A stretch of 64,000 bases of DNA, from assembly GCA_028867675.1 (NCBI GenBank), contig JAGWGA010000002.1, forward strand, positions 28,097 through 92,096, written 5' to 3'. The notes under the pieces are model-generated. The model did not search any database, was not told where the DNA came from, and was given only the letters and a program-made list of their open reading frames with translations. The first letter of the stretch is position 1. Each line of letters opens with the position of its first letter. Both the position numbers and the translations under genes were made by a program. Below, in pieces: positions 41,332 to 50,959 of the stretch. This DNA is from Nitrososphaerota archaeon. Lineage in GTDB: Archaea; Thermoproteota; Nitrososphaeria; Nitrososphaerales; Nitrosopumilaceae.

Positions 41332-42977
41332 TATTTGCCAAGTCTTGCTTTATGCAGTTCAATATCAGTGGCCTCTACCTTTTTGAAGAGAGGTGAGACA
41401 GGACCTATCTTATGGCCCTCTTTTATTTCAATTTTAGAAATAGAACTCCATGACTGATCTGATACATTGCCACTCATTCCAAGCTGTTCCCATATTTTCT
41501 GAGAAGATTCAGGTAAAAATGGACAGAGTGAGAGTGCCAAGCTTTTGACTGCGTTTACAGAAATGAATACACAATTGTTTGCACCAGCACCACCTTTCCA
41601 TGGCTCTTTTTTCTGAAAATACTGATTAAAGTGGGCTGAAAACTCTATTATTTTTTTTAATGCTTTATCAAGACTGTTATCTTCCATCAGAGGTGAAAGT
41701 TCACTTGAGAAATTATTTATTTTATCTTGTGTTTCTTTATCATTTACATCAAATTCATTTGTCGGTGGTACAACTCCTGATAAGCTTTTTTGTGTGAATC
41801 CAAGTGCTCGATTTACAAAATTTCCAATATTTCCAATCAATTCTGAATTGATTCTTGATGCAAATTCGTCCCAATCAAAATTAAGATCATCCTGACTATA
41901 TGGTGTAATTAACGCAAGGTAAAATCTTAGATAATCTGCAGGATAAATTGAAATAAAGTCTTTTAGACCAATATACCAATTACGGCTCTTGGATATTTTT
42001 TTAGATTGTAGCATCAAGTGACCACGTGTCGGGATATAATCAGGTAGTTTGAATTCATTTTGTATCCCAATTCTCATTGCAGGCAAAAACAGATAGTGAT
42101 GATACACAATATCTTTTCCAATGAAATGATAAATGTCTGCAGAGTTCCAAAATTCTTTTCCATCAATACCTTTGTCATTTAGAAATTTCATTGCAGTAGA
42201 AATGTAAGCAAGGTGATTGTCAAACCAACCATAGAATACCTGTCCTTTTGCTGCTTCAAGAGGAATTGGAACTCCCCAATTCATATCCCTTGTAATATCC
42301 CAGTCAACTAGACCTGCTTTTATCCAATTTTGTACGTATTTTTTGACGTCCTTTTGTAGATGAGAGTCTGCCTCCAACCATTGGTTTAATTCATTAACAA
42401 AATTGGTTAGTTTGAAAAAATAGTGTTTTGTTTTTTCTTTAGTTGGAGGGGTTTTACATATAGAACATTTTGGATCTTCAATCTCTTCTGGAACCCTTCC
42501 ACACTTTTCACATAAATCAGAATACTGATCTTCAGCCTTGCAATATGGACATCTTCCTAGAACATATCTGTCAGGCAGAAATTTTTTATCTATAGTACAA
42601 TAGAATTGTATAATCTCTTTTTCATAAATATGGCCATTTGCCTGTAACTTTTTAAAAACTTCTTGGACAAATTTTATATTTTCAGGAGAACTTGTTCTGT
42701 AAAAAAAATCAAATCCTATACCAAATGAATCAAAATCTTCATAGTCACGTTTATTCCATACTTTAACATATTCTTCAGGAGTCTTGTTCTCTTTTTCTGC
42801 TTGGATTAAAATTGGTGTGCCAAAATCGTCAGAGGCACAAAAGTAATACACTTCAACCCCATTTAGTTTTAGAAATCTTTTGGTAATATCAGCAGGCAAG
42901 TATGTAGATGCCACATGGCCAAGATGAATTTCTCCGTTAGCATAAGGTAATGCACTTGTAATAATCGCCCTTTTCAT
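41331..42977 (-). CDS. metG: methionyl-tRNA synthetase
   Basis: ITSALPYANGEIHLGHVAST; zinc knuckle CPYC...CEKCGR; KISKSRNW. Confidence 0.97.
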   Translation of the reverse strand: MKRAIITSALPYANGEIHLGHVASTYLPADITKRFLKLNGVEVYYFCASDDFGTPILIQAEKENKTPEEYVKVWNKRDYEDFDSFGIGFDFFYRTSSPENIKFVQEVFKKLQANGHIYEKEIIQFYCTIDKKFLPDRYVLGRCPYCKAEDQYSDLCEKCGRVPEEIEDPKCSICKTPPTKEKTKHYFFKLTNFVNELNQWLEADSHLQKDVKKYVQNWIKAGLVDWDITRDMNWGVPIPLEAAKGQVFYGWFDNHLAYISTAMKFLNDKGIDGKEFWNSADIYHFIGKDIVYHHYLFLPAMRIGIQNEFKLPDYIPTRGHLMLQSKKISKSRNWYIGLKDFISIYPADYLRFYLALITPYSQDDLNFDWDEFASRINSELIGNIGNFVNRALGFTQKSLSGVVPPTNEFDVNDKETQDKINNFSSELSPLMEDNSLDKALKKIIEFSAHFNQYFQKKEPWKGGAGANNCVFISVNAVKSLALSLCPFLPESSQKIWEQLGMSGNVSDQSWSSISKIEIKEGHKIGPVSPLFKKVEATDIELHKARLGK

Positions 42978-43007
42978 TATCAGAGTAAAGTTCGTGTGTG
43001 ATTTAAG

Positions 43008-44249
43008 CTATGCCCAGCTTTGGCCGTATTTTATCTGAGCTATAGTTGGTTTGTCCATGTTAACATTCATGGATTTTAGTGCATCCACTGCAATCTGTTT
43101 GTCGATTTCTGCAGGAACTGTAATCACATTCTTTCCAATTTTTTTGTGATTCTTTGCAATGTAAATCATTGAGAGCAATTGATTTGAAAATGATTGTGCC
43201 ATGACTTCTGGTGGATGGCCTTCAGCTGCAACAAGATTTGCAATCCTTCCCTTTCCAATAAGATACACTTTCTTACCATTCTTGAGAATACATTCATCAA
43301 GGTTAGGTCTCACTTCTCTTACGGATTTGGATTCTGTAAGTAAGAATTTTGCATCAACCTCAACATCAAAGTGACCAACATTGCCCATGATTGCACCATT
43401 TCTCATAGTCAAGATGTGCTCTTTTCGTATTACGCCGGTTTGACCTGTTGCAGTTATGAAAATTTCACCTATCTTTGCGGCTTCAGACATTGGTGAAACT
43501 TCGTAGCCATCCATATGAGCTTCTAATGCACGAACTGGATCAACTTCTGTTACTGTAACTTTTGCACCCATTCCGCGACATCTTGATGCAACACCTCTTC
43601 CAACCCAACCATATCCCGCTACAACGATATGTTTTCCTGCAATTAACAAATTCATTGATCTTAGATATCCGTCAACTGTACTTTGGCCTGTTCCATATCG
43701 ATTATCAAACATGTGTTTTGTATATGCGTCATTTACAGCAATAACTGGATACTTCAGTTTCTTTTCTTTTGCCAGTGCTTTTAGTCTTATTACACCTGTT
43801 GTTGTCTCTTCTGTTCCTCCCAATACTTTCATGGATGCAAACTTTTTGTTACCATGGATTTTACTATGACTGTCAGAACCATCATCAGTTAGAATCTGTG
43901 GTTTATGACTAAGCATTTGTTCAATACACCAATCATATTCTTCAGAAGTTTGACCAGTCCATGCATAAATATGAATTCCATTTTCTGCCAAAAATGCTGC
44001 TATATCATCTTGAGTTGAGAGAGGATTTGCAGCGCATGCACTTACATCTGCACCTAATTCCTTAGCACCCATAATCAAGACAGAAGTTTCTTTTGTAATG
44101 TGAAGGCATATGCCTATTCGCAGTCCTTTAAGGGGTTGAGATTTTTTTAGTCTATTAACAGTATTAGTAAGAATTTGCATGTGATCCCTTGCCCATTCAT
44201 AGGACATCTTTCCCTTTTCTGAAAGACTAGGATCTTTTACTTGGCTCAC
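43008..44249 (-). CDS. ahcY: adenosylhomocysteinase
   Basis: AVNDAYTKHMFDNRYGTGQSTVDGYLRSMNLLIAGKHIVVAGYGWVGRGVASRCRGMGAKV. Confidence 0.97.
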   Translation of the reverse strand: MSQVKDPSLSEKGKMSYEWARDHMQILTNTVNRLKKSQPLKGLRIGICLHITKETSVLIMGAKELGADVSACAANPLSTQDDIAAFLAENGIHIYAWTGQTSEEYDWCIEQMLSHKPQILTDDGSDSHSKIHGNKKFASMKVLGGTEETTTGVIRLKALAKEKKLKYPVIAVNDAYTKHMFDNRYGTGQSTVDGYLRSMNLLIAGKHIVVAGYGWVGRGVASRCRGMGAKVTVTEVDPVRALEAHMDGYEVSPMSEAAKIGEIFITATGQTGVIRKEHILTMRNGAIMGNVGHFDVEVDAKFLLTESKSVREVRPNLDECILKNGKKVYLIGKGRIANLVAAEGHPPEVMAQSFSNQLLSMIYIAKNHKKIGKNVITVPAEIDKQIAVDALKSMNVNMDKPTIAQIKYGQSWA

Positions 44250-44329
44250 ACTAAATCACGATTTTAAGGGGTATAAAACAGTATCAGAAATAACAATCTA
44301 AATATTGGATAGATTTAGTTTTACAAAAC

Positions 44330-44632
44330 ATGGCTTGGAAGAAAGTTGCAGAAAAGGACGCAGTTGCTCCAGGAAAAGGAAGAGAGTTCATGGTGGACGG
44401 AAAGAGAATAGCCATATTCAATCAGGATGGTTTTCATGCATTGGATTCAGTTTGTGTACATCAAGACGGATCTCTTGCTCCAGGCAAACTTGATGGCGAT
44501 ATAGTAGAATGCCCACTCCATTTTTGGCATTACAACATCAAGACAGGTGAGTTGCAAGATTACATCAAGGGGGTTAAGTTGCAGACCTATAACGTTGAGG
44601 TAAAAAAAGACGGAATTTATCTAGATGTCTGA
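44330..44632 (+). CDS. Rieske-type [2Fe-2S] ferredoxin
   Basis: CVHQDGSLAPGKLDGDIVECPLHFWHYN (CxH...CxxH). Confidence 0.92.
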   Translation: MAWKKVAEKDAVAPGKGREFMVDGKRIAIFNQDGFHALDSVCVHQDGSLAPGKLDGDIVECPLHFWHYNIKTGELQDYIKGVKLQTYNVEVKKDGIYLDV

Positions 44633-44666
44633 TAAGTTTAATTCTTTAACCATATTTTAAAAAACA

Positions 44667-45455
44667 TTGAATCGTCAAATCATAGATGAATTAGTAAAGA
44701 AAGACTATGATTTGATTCAAAAAAAGATTGGAACTTTTTTAAAAACTGAAATTGATGAAAGGAAGTCAGGTGGTGTTGTTTTTGGATTAAGTGGCGGAAT
44801 AGACTCAGCTGTTATTGCCACATTGTGTGCCAAATTTGTAAAAGATGAGTCACTTGCTCTCATCATGCCAAATTCAAAGATTACCCCAAAGAGTGAAACA
44901 GAGGATGCAATAAAGATAGTAGACACTTATGCGATAGAATACAAGCTAATCGACATTGGATTTATTCATAAAGAATATTCAAAATATTTAGAACCGAACC
45001 CATTGGCCTTTGGAAATCTTGGAGCAAGGATTAGAGCCAATATTTTATACTATTATGCAAATGCTCGAAATTCTCTTGTTCTAGGATCTTCTGATAGGAG
45101 TGAATTTTTGATCGGATATTTTACAAAATTTGGCGATGGTGCTTCAGATTTATTGCCCATAGTTTCTCTATACAAGACTCAAATTCGTGAACTTGCAAAG
45201 ACTTTGAATATTTCAACGGAGATAATTTCAAAGCCCAGTGGGCCACATTTATGGGAAGGCCACACTGCTGAAACAGAGATAGGCGTAACCTATGAAGAAA
45301 TAGATTCTATTTTACACTGTATTGTTGACAAAGGCCTTCCAGTTGAAGAAACTTCCAAGATTACAGATATACCAGTTTCAAATGTAGATAGGATTTACAG
45401 AATGTATGAAAAAAGCGAACATAAAAGAACACTAGCTACTCCTTGCATCATATAG
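44667..45455 (+). CDS. nadE: NH3-dependent NAD+ synthetase
   Basis: GLSGGIDSAVIATLCAK; GSSDRSEFLIGYFTKFGDGASDLLPI; TTG start. Confidence 0.95.
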   Translation: MNRQIIDELVKKDYDLIQKKIGTFLKTEIDERKSGGVVFGLSGGIDSAVIATLCAKFVKDESLALIMPNSKITPKSETEDAIKIVDTYAIEYKLIDIGFIHKEYSKYLEPNPLAFGNLGARIRANILYYYANARNSLVLGSSDRSEFLIGYFTKFGDGASDLLPIVSLYKTQIRELAKTLNISTEIISKPSGPHLWEGHTAETEIGVTYEEIDSILHCIVDKGLPVEETSKITDIPVSNVDRIYRMYEKSEHKRTLATPCII

Positions 45456-45466
45456 GATAAGAGAAA

Positions 45467-46864
45467 TTGAAAATTCTTGATACTTTATCAGGGGCAGAGA
45501 AAGACGTTGACATATCAGATTCAGTTAGAATCTATTTGTGCGGTGTAACAGTATACGATGAGAGCCACATAGGTCATGCTAGAACCATCATAGTATTTGA
45601 TACACTTAGAAGATATCTGGAATCAAAGGGAGTTAGAGTAAATCTAGTTCAAAATTTTACCGATGTTGATGATAAGATAATAAATCGTGCAAATAAGGAA
45701 AATACATCTGCAGAGAAAATATCTACCAAATACATTACAAATTATTTTGATGATTTTTATAGACTCAATGTAAAGAGAGCTAATTCCTACCCCAAGGCCA
45801 CAGAACATATCCCAGATATGATTAATCTCATACAAGGATTAATTGACAAAGGATTTGCATATGTCTCTAAAAACGGAGTCTATTTTTCAGTGTTAAAATT
45901 CAAAGATTATGGAAAACTTTCCAAGAAAAAAATAGAGGAGTTGATTTCTGGAGCAAGAATAGAAGTAGATGAGACAAAGAAAGACCCAACAGATTTTGCA
46001 CTATGGAAATTTGCTGACGAAAGCCCCACATGGGAGAGTCCATGGGGCAAGGGAAGGCCAGGTTGGCACATTGAATGTTCTGCAATGAGTCTAAAATATC
46101 TTGGAAGTAATTTTGAAATTCATGGCGGAGGACGAGATTTAATATTTCCACATCATGAAAATGAAATAGCCCAGTCAGAGGCATTTTCAGGCATCAATTT
46201 TGCCAAGATTTGGATGCATATTGGAATGGTCACCATAAATGGTGAGAAGATGTCCAAATCCTTGGGAAATACCAAGTCAATTGATTTTGTTCTCAAAAGA
46301 TGGGGACCCAACATAATTAGATTATTTTGTTTATCAGGACATTATTCAAAACCAATTGATTATTCAGAAGACCTTCTAAAAGAGACAATAATAAAATGGC
46401 GCCAGGTAGAAAATTGTTATTTTGAATTAATCCTTGCAGATAATTCTGTTTCGGAATCTGATGAATTGATCAAAGGAGTTGTCAATGAAGCAGAAAATGA
46501 ATTTGACGATGCCTTGGATTCTGACTTTAATACGCCATTAGCACTCTCTGTATTTTTTAAACTAGTCAAAGGTGCAAATCAACTAGCATCATCAGAAAAA
46601 CTTACACGAAATATATCAGATAACATTCTTCCAACATTTCTTAAGATGTTATCAATTTTAGGTCTAAAAGTAATAGAAGTTACAGATGATGAGAAACTCA
46701 AAATATCAAGTCTAATAAAACAACGCAATATGTTACGTAATCAGAAAAAATTCCAAGAGGCCGATGCAATAAGAAAGCAAATATCAGATATGGACATTGT
46801 TCTAATTGATCATAAAAATAAAACGCTCTGGATGAAGCAAGAGAAAATAGGTATAGAAAATTAA
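45467..46864 (+). CDS. cysS: cysteinyl-tRNA synthetase
   Basis: YLCGVTVYDESHIGHARTIIVFD; GWHIECSAMS; KMSKSLGN; TTG start. Confidence 0.96.
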   Translation: MKILDTLSGAEKDVDISDSVRIYLCGVTVYDESHIGHARTIIVFDTLRRYLESKGVRVNLVQNFTDVDDKIINRANKENTSAEKISTKYITNYFDDFYRLNVKRANSYPKATEHIPDMINLIQGLIDKGFAYVSKNGVYFSVLKFKDYGKLSKKKIEELISGARIEVDETKKDPTDFALWKFADESPTWESPWGKGRPGWHIECSAMSLKYLGSNFEIHGGGRDLIFPHHENEIAQSEAFSGINFAKIWMHIGMVTINGEKMSKSLGNTKSIDFVLKRWGPNIIRLFCLSGHYSKPIDYSEDLLKETIIKWRQVENCYFELILADNSVSESDELIKGVVNEAENEFDDALDSDFNTPLALSVFFKLVKGANQLASSEKLTRNISDNILPTFLKMLSILGLKVIEVTDDEKLKISSLIKQRNMLRNQKKFQEADAIRKQISDMDIVLIDHKNKTLWMKQEKIGIEN

Positions 46865-48078
46865 GACTTTTTTGTTTTTGCACTAACTAGAGATACTACA
46901 TCTCTGTCTCGTAATTGATAGTTTACGGGTAACCGTACTCCATATCGAACATCTTTAGCATAAAGTAACCCCTTTGTTAGATCCGTGTGTATTTCCTTTG
47001 CCAAGTCCTCAACAGTTGCACCATCCTTTAGTAAAAGTAAGTCAGGAAGAATACGACCTTTCTTATCAGATAGACTCTCAGGATTAGTTACAGGATAGAT
47101 GGAGTTCATCTTCAACAATTTGAATACTGTTACATTGATGGCAAATTGGACACCTGTTCTCATATATTCTCCCAAGATTCCCTGGGTGATAAAATCAAGT
47201 GCATCGAGCTGTGTTTTATTTAATTTGTCTTTTTGAAGTATCTCAAATTGTTCGGAACCTGGAACATATTTAATTAGTCCTTTTTGTTCTGCTTTTCTTA
47301 GCGAAAGTTCACTATCAGTACTAGCCGGAATTATTATCGTATCAACATATTTTTCTCTTAGTCTATCAAAATTCTTTTCAGCACCAGGAACATCAACCTT
47401 GTTTGCAACTATCAAAGTAGGTTTCGATATTTTTCTAAGATAAGATGCAAATTTTTTGCTATCATGCATGTCAAAATTGTCAAACGGTTTGTCTTCAAGG
47501 CCTGTTACTTTGAGCGCATCTTTGACATGACTTTCTTTTACACCTATTCCCCTAAATACATCAGTTATTGCAATTATAGGTTCTGTTTCAGACTGGATGA
47601 GTTTAGAAATTTTATCTCTGTTACCTTCTAATAGTTTTAGATACCACATGATGAGCTCCTCTTCAATATCAGAAACATCTGCAATTGGGTCTCCATTTCC
47701 TATTTCAGTAATTCGTCCCGTAGTATCGATACTTCCTGATGCATCTACAACATGTAATATTGCATCAGACTGTGTTGCAACTGAAAGGAATTGATTCCCA
47801 AGTCCTTTTCCAGCCCATGCATCTTTTATCAGACCGGGAAGATCGATTAATTCAATTGGAATAAATCTCCAACCATCAATGCATTTAGAATTTTGTGGAT
47901 TATCTTTAACATTAAACTCAGTATGAACACACGGTGTGATTGCATTGCCCAATGCTTTTTGAGGTTTTTTTGTTGTAAATGGATATGTTGAAACCTCTCC
48001 TCCTGCCAATGTTGCAGCATTGAAAAAAGTAGTTTTACCAGTGTTTGTCTTACCTACAAGGCCAATTTTTATTGGCAT
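46861..48078 (-). CDS. YchF-like GTPase with C-terminal TGS domain
   Basis: IGLVGKTNTGKTTFFNAATLAGGEVSTYPFTTKKP; C-terminal TGS region. Confidence 0.92.
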   Translation of the reverse strand: MPIKIGLVGKTNTGKTTFFNAATLAGGEVSTYPFTTKKPQKALGNAITPCVHTEFNVKDNPQNSKCIDGWRFIPIELIDLPGLIKDAWAGKGLGNQFLSVATQSDAILHVVDASGSIDTTGRITEIGNGDPIADVSDIEEELIMWYLKLLEGNRDKISKLIQSETEPIIAITDVFRGIGVKESHVKDALKVTGLEDKPFDNFDMHDSKKFASYLRKISKPTLIVANKVDVPGAEKNFDRLREKYVDTIIIPASTDSELSLRKAEQKGLIKYVPGSEQFEILQKDKLNKTQLDALDFITQGILGEYMRTGVQFAINVTVFKLLKMNSIYPVTNPESLSDKKGRILPDLLLLKDGATVEDLAKEIHTDLTKGLLYAKDVRYGVRLPVNYQLRDRDVVSLVSAKTKKS

Positions 48079-48120
48079 GAGTCCATTTGATGACTACTTG
48101 CTATTTATCTCTGCCGTAGA

Positions 48121-48486
48121 TTATTCATCATGACTGTGTGAACCAACATTACTAGATGAATTCTTTATTTCGTCAATATACCACAGGATTTCTTTAATTT
48201 CATCTTCTGAAAGTTTGTCATTCCATTTCTCAAGTACAATTTTTAGGATTTGAGAGCCATTGTATAGAAGGCTCCAATATGGATGGTGTTCAGCTGTTGT
48301 AAGGGCAAGTTCTTCTATTTCTTCAAGACCAATTTTTGCCAAAGCCAGACCATTTGACCTTTCTCCATAAATTCTGATTATGTTAGAATCAGGATCAGAA
48401 TTTAGTTTTACCAGAACATTTTTCTTTTCAAATGATTTTACCAAGTCCAAAAGAGATTCATGAAATGTAGTGAAATCATCAGTCAT
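48121..48486 (-). CDS. hypothetical protein
   Basis: 121 aa ORF. Confidence 0.6.
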   Translation of the reverse strand: MTDDFTTFHESLLDLVKSFEKKNVLVKLNSDPDSNIIRIYGERSNGLALAKIGLEEIEELALTTAEHHPYWSLLYNGSQILKIVLEKWNDKLSEDEIKEILWYIDEIKNSSSNVGSHSHDE

Positions 48487-48489
48487 ATC

Positions 48490-48900
48490 CTAGAAGAGTC
48501 TTTGATGTTCAGCAAGCATGCATCTGTTATAGACTACTTTTATTCCAGATTTTTGTGCAATCTCTTCTGCTTCAGGATTGTGGATTCCTTCCTGCAACCA
48601 AATTACTTTTGGTTTAATTTTGACAGAGTCTTCAATTACAGGCATGACTTGATCTGAGGGTCTAAAGATATCTACAATATCTATTTCAACTGGAATCTCA
48701 AGAAGACTGGAATAACATTTTTTTCCTAAAATTTCTGTTGCGGTGGGATTTACTGGAATAACATTGTATCCTTGTTCGTGAAGATATTTTGGTACATAGT
48801 GTGCAGCTTTATCAGGATTCTTAGACATTCCCACAACGGCAATATTTTTCAATGAATAAATTTTTCTTATATCATCATCGGTATAAGTATCATGTTCCAT
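48490..48900 (-). CDS. CoA-binding (YccU-like) protein
   Basis: NIAVVGMSKNPDKAAHYVPKYLHEQGYNVIPVNP; VIWLQEGIHNPEAEEIA. Confidence 0.9.
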   Translation of the reverse strand: MEHDTYTDDDIRKIYSLKNIAVVGMSKNPDKAAHYVPKYLHEQGYNVIPVNPTATEILGKKCYSSLLEIPVEIDIVDIFRPSDQVMPVIEDSVKIKPKVIWLQEGIHNPEAEEIAQKSGIKVVYNRCMLAEHQRLF

Positions 48901-48976
48901 ATTTTTTAGATGTAATTATCTGGCTTAATATCTTGTGGAATAACTGATTTATAGGGCAAGTGGCGTTTATGGAATT

Positions 48977-49531
48977 ATGGAACAAGAGCCAAATGATGTT
49001 ATCATATTAAGTGCGATTAGCCAAGGTGCAAAGAAATTTGATAAAATTGTAGGAAAGACAAAGATTGATGGTCAAGAGGTAAACAGTCTACTTGAACGTC
49101 TTGAGGAGAAGGGTTTCATCACAGTTGTTGAAAAAAAAGGCTGGTTCGGACCTAAAAAAGAAATCACACTTACAGAGAAAGGCAACAAGGAACTAGATGA
49201 AAGAAGATTTGAATTACAAAAAAATTGGGACCAAATGGTAACCATGTGGAAAGGAGGAGACAAGCAAAAACTCCAGCAACACATGGAAGAAAACAAATCA
49301 GTCATCCCATCAATGATGTTCCTAGGCATAATGGATATGATGATGTTCTCAACAATGATGGGTTTCATGGGCCTTGCCATGACAAGTTTCATACCAGATC
49401 AATATATGGATGGAGGTCATGATATGGGTAGTAGTACCGATACAGGCCAAAGTGGTCAAGACTTTAGCGGCGGAGATTTCCACGGGGATGGCGGTCCAGG
49501 TGACATGGGCGGCTTTGATGTTAACTTTTAA
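48977..49531 (+). CDS. winged-helix protein with Met-rich hydrophobic and Gly/Asp-rich C-terminal segments
   Basis: KIDGQEVNSLLERLEEKGFITVVEKKGWFGPKKEITLTEKG wHTH; then MMFLGIMDMMMFSTMMGFMG and GGDFHGDGGPGDMGGF. Confidence 0.7.
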   Translation: MEQEPNDVIILSAISQGAKKFDKIVGKTKIDGQEVNSLLERLEEKGFITVVEKKGWFGPKKEITLTEKGNKELDERRFELQKNWDQMVTMWKGGDKQKLQQHMEENKSVIPSMMFLGIMDMMMFSTMMGFMGLAMTSFIPDQYMDGGHDMGSSTDTGQSGQDFSGGDFHGDGGPGDMGGFDVNF

Positions 49532-49569
49532 AAAGTATAACTTTAGAAAATTAAAAAACAGTTTTTGAT

Positions 49570-49594
49570 TTCGTGTAATTTCAAATTACACGAA
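49570..49594. terminator. perfect 12-bp inverted repeat between convergent genes
   Basis: ttcgtgtaattt-c-aaattacacgaa. Confidence 0.5.
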
Positions 49595-49603
49595 TTATCG
49601 TTG

Positions 49604-49942
49604 TTACTTGTAACCAGTAATTGGAGTTTGTGATTTTTCAGATGGTGTTGATGTTGAAGTTGATTTAGATAAATTATTCATGACATCTTCACCAAGATAT
49701 GTAGAACCAATTTTACCAGTGTTTACTTTTTGTGATTGCCATACAGCATTAACCCACTTGGTATGTTCTCCAGGTGCACATGGATGGTCACCACAGACTT
49801 TACTATTACCATAGCTTGCTGTAGAGATCCATGTCATCACGTTGCTTTTAGTCAAAGCATTAGCCTGTGGAATTGCCACTACTACTGACGATACTAAAAG
49901 AACAGTTACTGAAAACATCAGTAATGCTATTTTATTAGACAT
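49604..49942 (-). CDS. secreted small protein, tandem paralogue 1
   Basis: Signal peptide; ASYGNSKVCGDHPCAPGEHTKW...GKIGSTYLGEDVMNNL. Confidence 0.75.
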   Translation of the reverse strand: MSNKIALLMFSVTVLLVSSVVVAIPQANALTKSNVMTWISTASYGNSKVCGDHPCAPGEHTKWVNAVWQSQKVNTGKIGSTYLGEDVMNNLSKSTSTSTPSEKSQTPITGYK

Positions 49943-49960
49943 AATTGTCTGGACCTCAAC

Positions 49961-49977
49961 GGCATATAAAAGAATTA
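49961..49977 (-). promoter_or_regulatory. TATA-type promoter of paralogue 1
   Basis: ggcatataaaagaatta (+ strand), about 20-35 nt upstream of the ATG; identical 17-mer upstream of paralogue 2. Confidence 0.6.
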
Positions 49978-50019
49978 TGAATTAAGATAAAAATAGATTT
50001 TAGGTAATTGAACTTATGA

Positions 50020-50406
50020 CTATTTCGTACCCGAGGGCATATTACCTGTCATATTGCCATTTTTCATCATTGTACCGTGCATAGGCATAGGAGTTCCATG
50101 ACCTGAAGTTGCTTGAGGAGTAGAACCAGCCATTTTATGCATGACAGATTCACCATGTGGTGTAGTTCCAACTTTACCAGTACCTACGTTCTGTGAACCC
50201 CATACTGCTTTGTCCCAAAATGTTTTCTCACCAGGTGCACACAAATGGTTGCCACAGACTTTCAAGTCACCCTCAAATCTAGCTGTGACATGACTATTGT
50301 CATATTGACTATTAACGAGAGCGTTTGCTTGTGGAATAACCATTGCAGTAAATGATGTCAAAAGTACAGATGTTGTAAACAAGAGTAATGCTATTTTATT
50401 AGACAT
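50020..50406 (-). CDS. secreted small protein, tandem paralogue 2
   Basis: Signal peptide near-identical to paralogue 1 (MSNKIALLLFTTSVLL...); KVCGNHLCAPGEKTFW...GKVGTTPHGESVMHKM. Confidence 0.75.
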   Translation of the reverse strand: MSNKIALLLFTTSVLLTSFTAMVIPQANALVNSQYDNSHVTARFEGDLKVCGNHLCAPGEKTFWDKAVWGSQNVGTGKVGTTPHGESVMHKMAGSTPQATSGHGTPMPMHGTMMKNGNMTGNMPSGTK

Positions 50407-50424
50407 CGATCGTGATCCCTTCGT

Positions 50425-50441
50425 GGCATATAAAAGAATTA
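50425..50441 (-). promoter_or_regulatory. TATA-type promoter of paralogue 2
   Basis: ggcatataaaagaatta (+ strand), same spacing to the ATG. Confidence 0.6.
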
Positions 50442-50486
50442 CGCATTTAAGATTCAGGATCGATATAGAATAAGATAATTTATCTA

Positions 50487-50873
50487 CTATTTGGTGCCTT
50501 TTGTTACGTTACCTTTATCAGTCATATTTGCAGCCATTAACACTTTTTCAGTCATCTTGATGTTTCCATGCATGGTTGTTGATGCTGGAGTTGACCCCAT
50601 TATGTTGTGTATCACATCTTCACCATGTGTAGTAGTTCCAACTTTACCATAACCTGTTCTTTGTGAGCTTGAAAGTTTCATCATCATTTGAGTTTGCTCC
50701 CCGGGTTTACATATATGATCACCGCAGACCTTGCTATTTCCATAGCTTGCAGAAGTATGTCTATTGCTAAAGTCAGTTCGCGCTGTCAGTGCACTTGCAA
50801 ACGGTAATGAAGAAACTACAAAAGATGATGCTAAAATTACAGTTAGGAATAGTATTAGGAATACTTTCTGCAT
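50487..50873 (-). CDS. secreted small protein, tandem paralogue 3
   Basis: Likely start MQKVFLILFLTVILASS; ASYGNSKVCGDHICKPGEQT...GKVGTTTHGEDVIHNI. Confidence 0.72.
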   Translation of the reverse strand: MQKVFLILFLTVILASSFVVSSLPFASALTARTDFSNRHTSASYGNSKVCGDHICKPGEQTQMMMKLSSSQRTGYGKVGTTTHGEDVIHNIMGSTPASTTMHGNIKMTEKVLMAANMTDKGNVTKGTK

Positions 50874-50959
50874 GATTGTTGGTACCAATATGGGCTATAA
50901 AAAAATTCCCCATCTATACAAAACAAATAGATACAGAATATTTTGAAATACAAATCAAA

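Noticed and set aside
44305-44493. Overlapping ORF 44305..44493
   Set aside because: Different frame over the Rieske ferredoxin gene, which has clear CxH/CxxH motifs.
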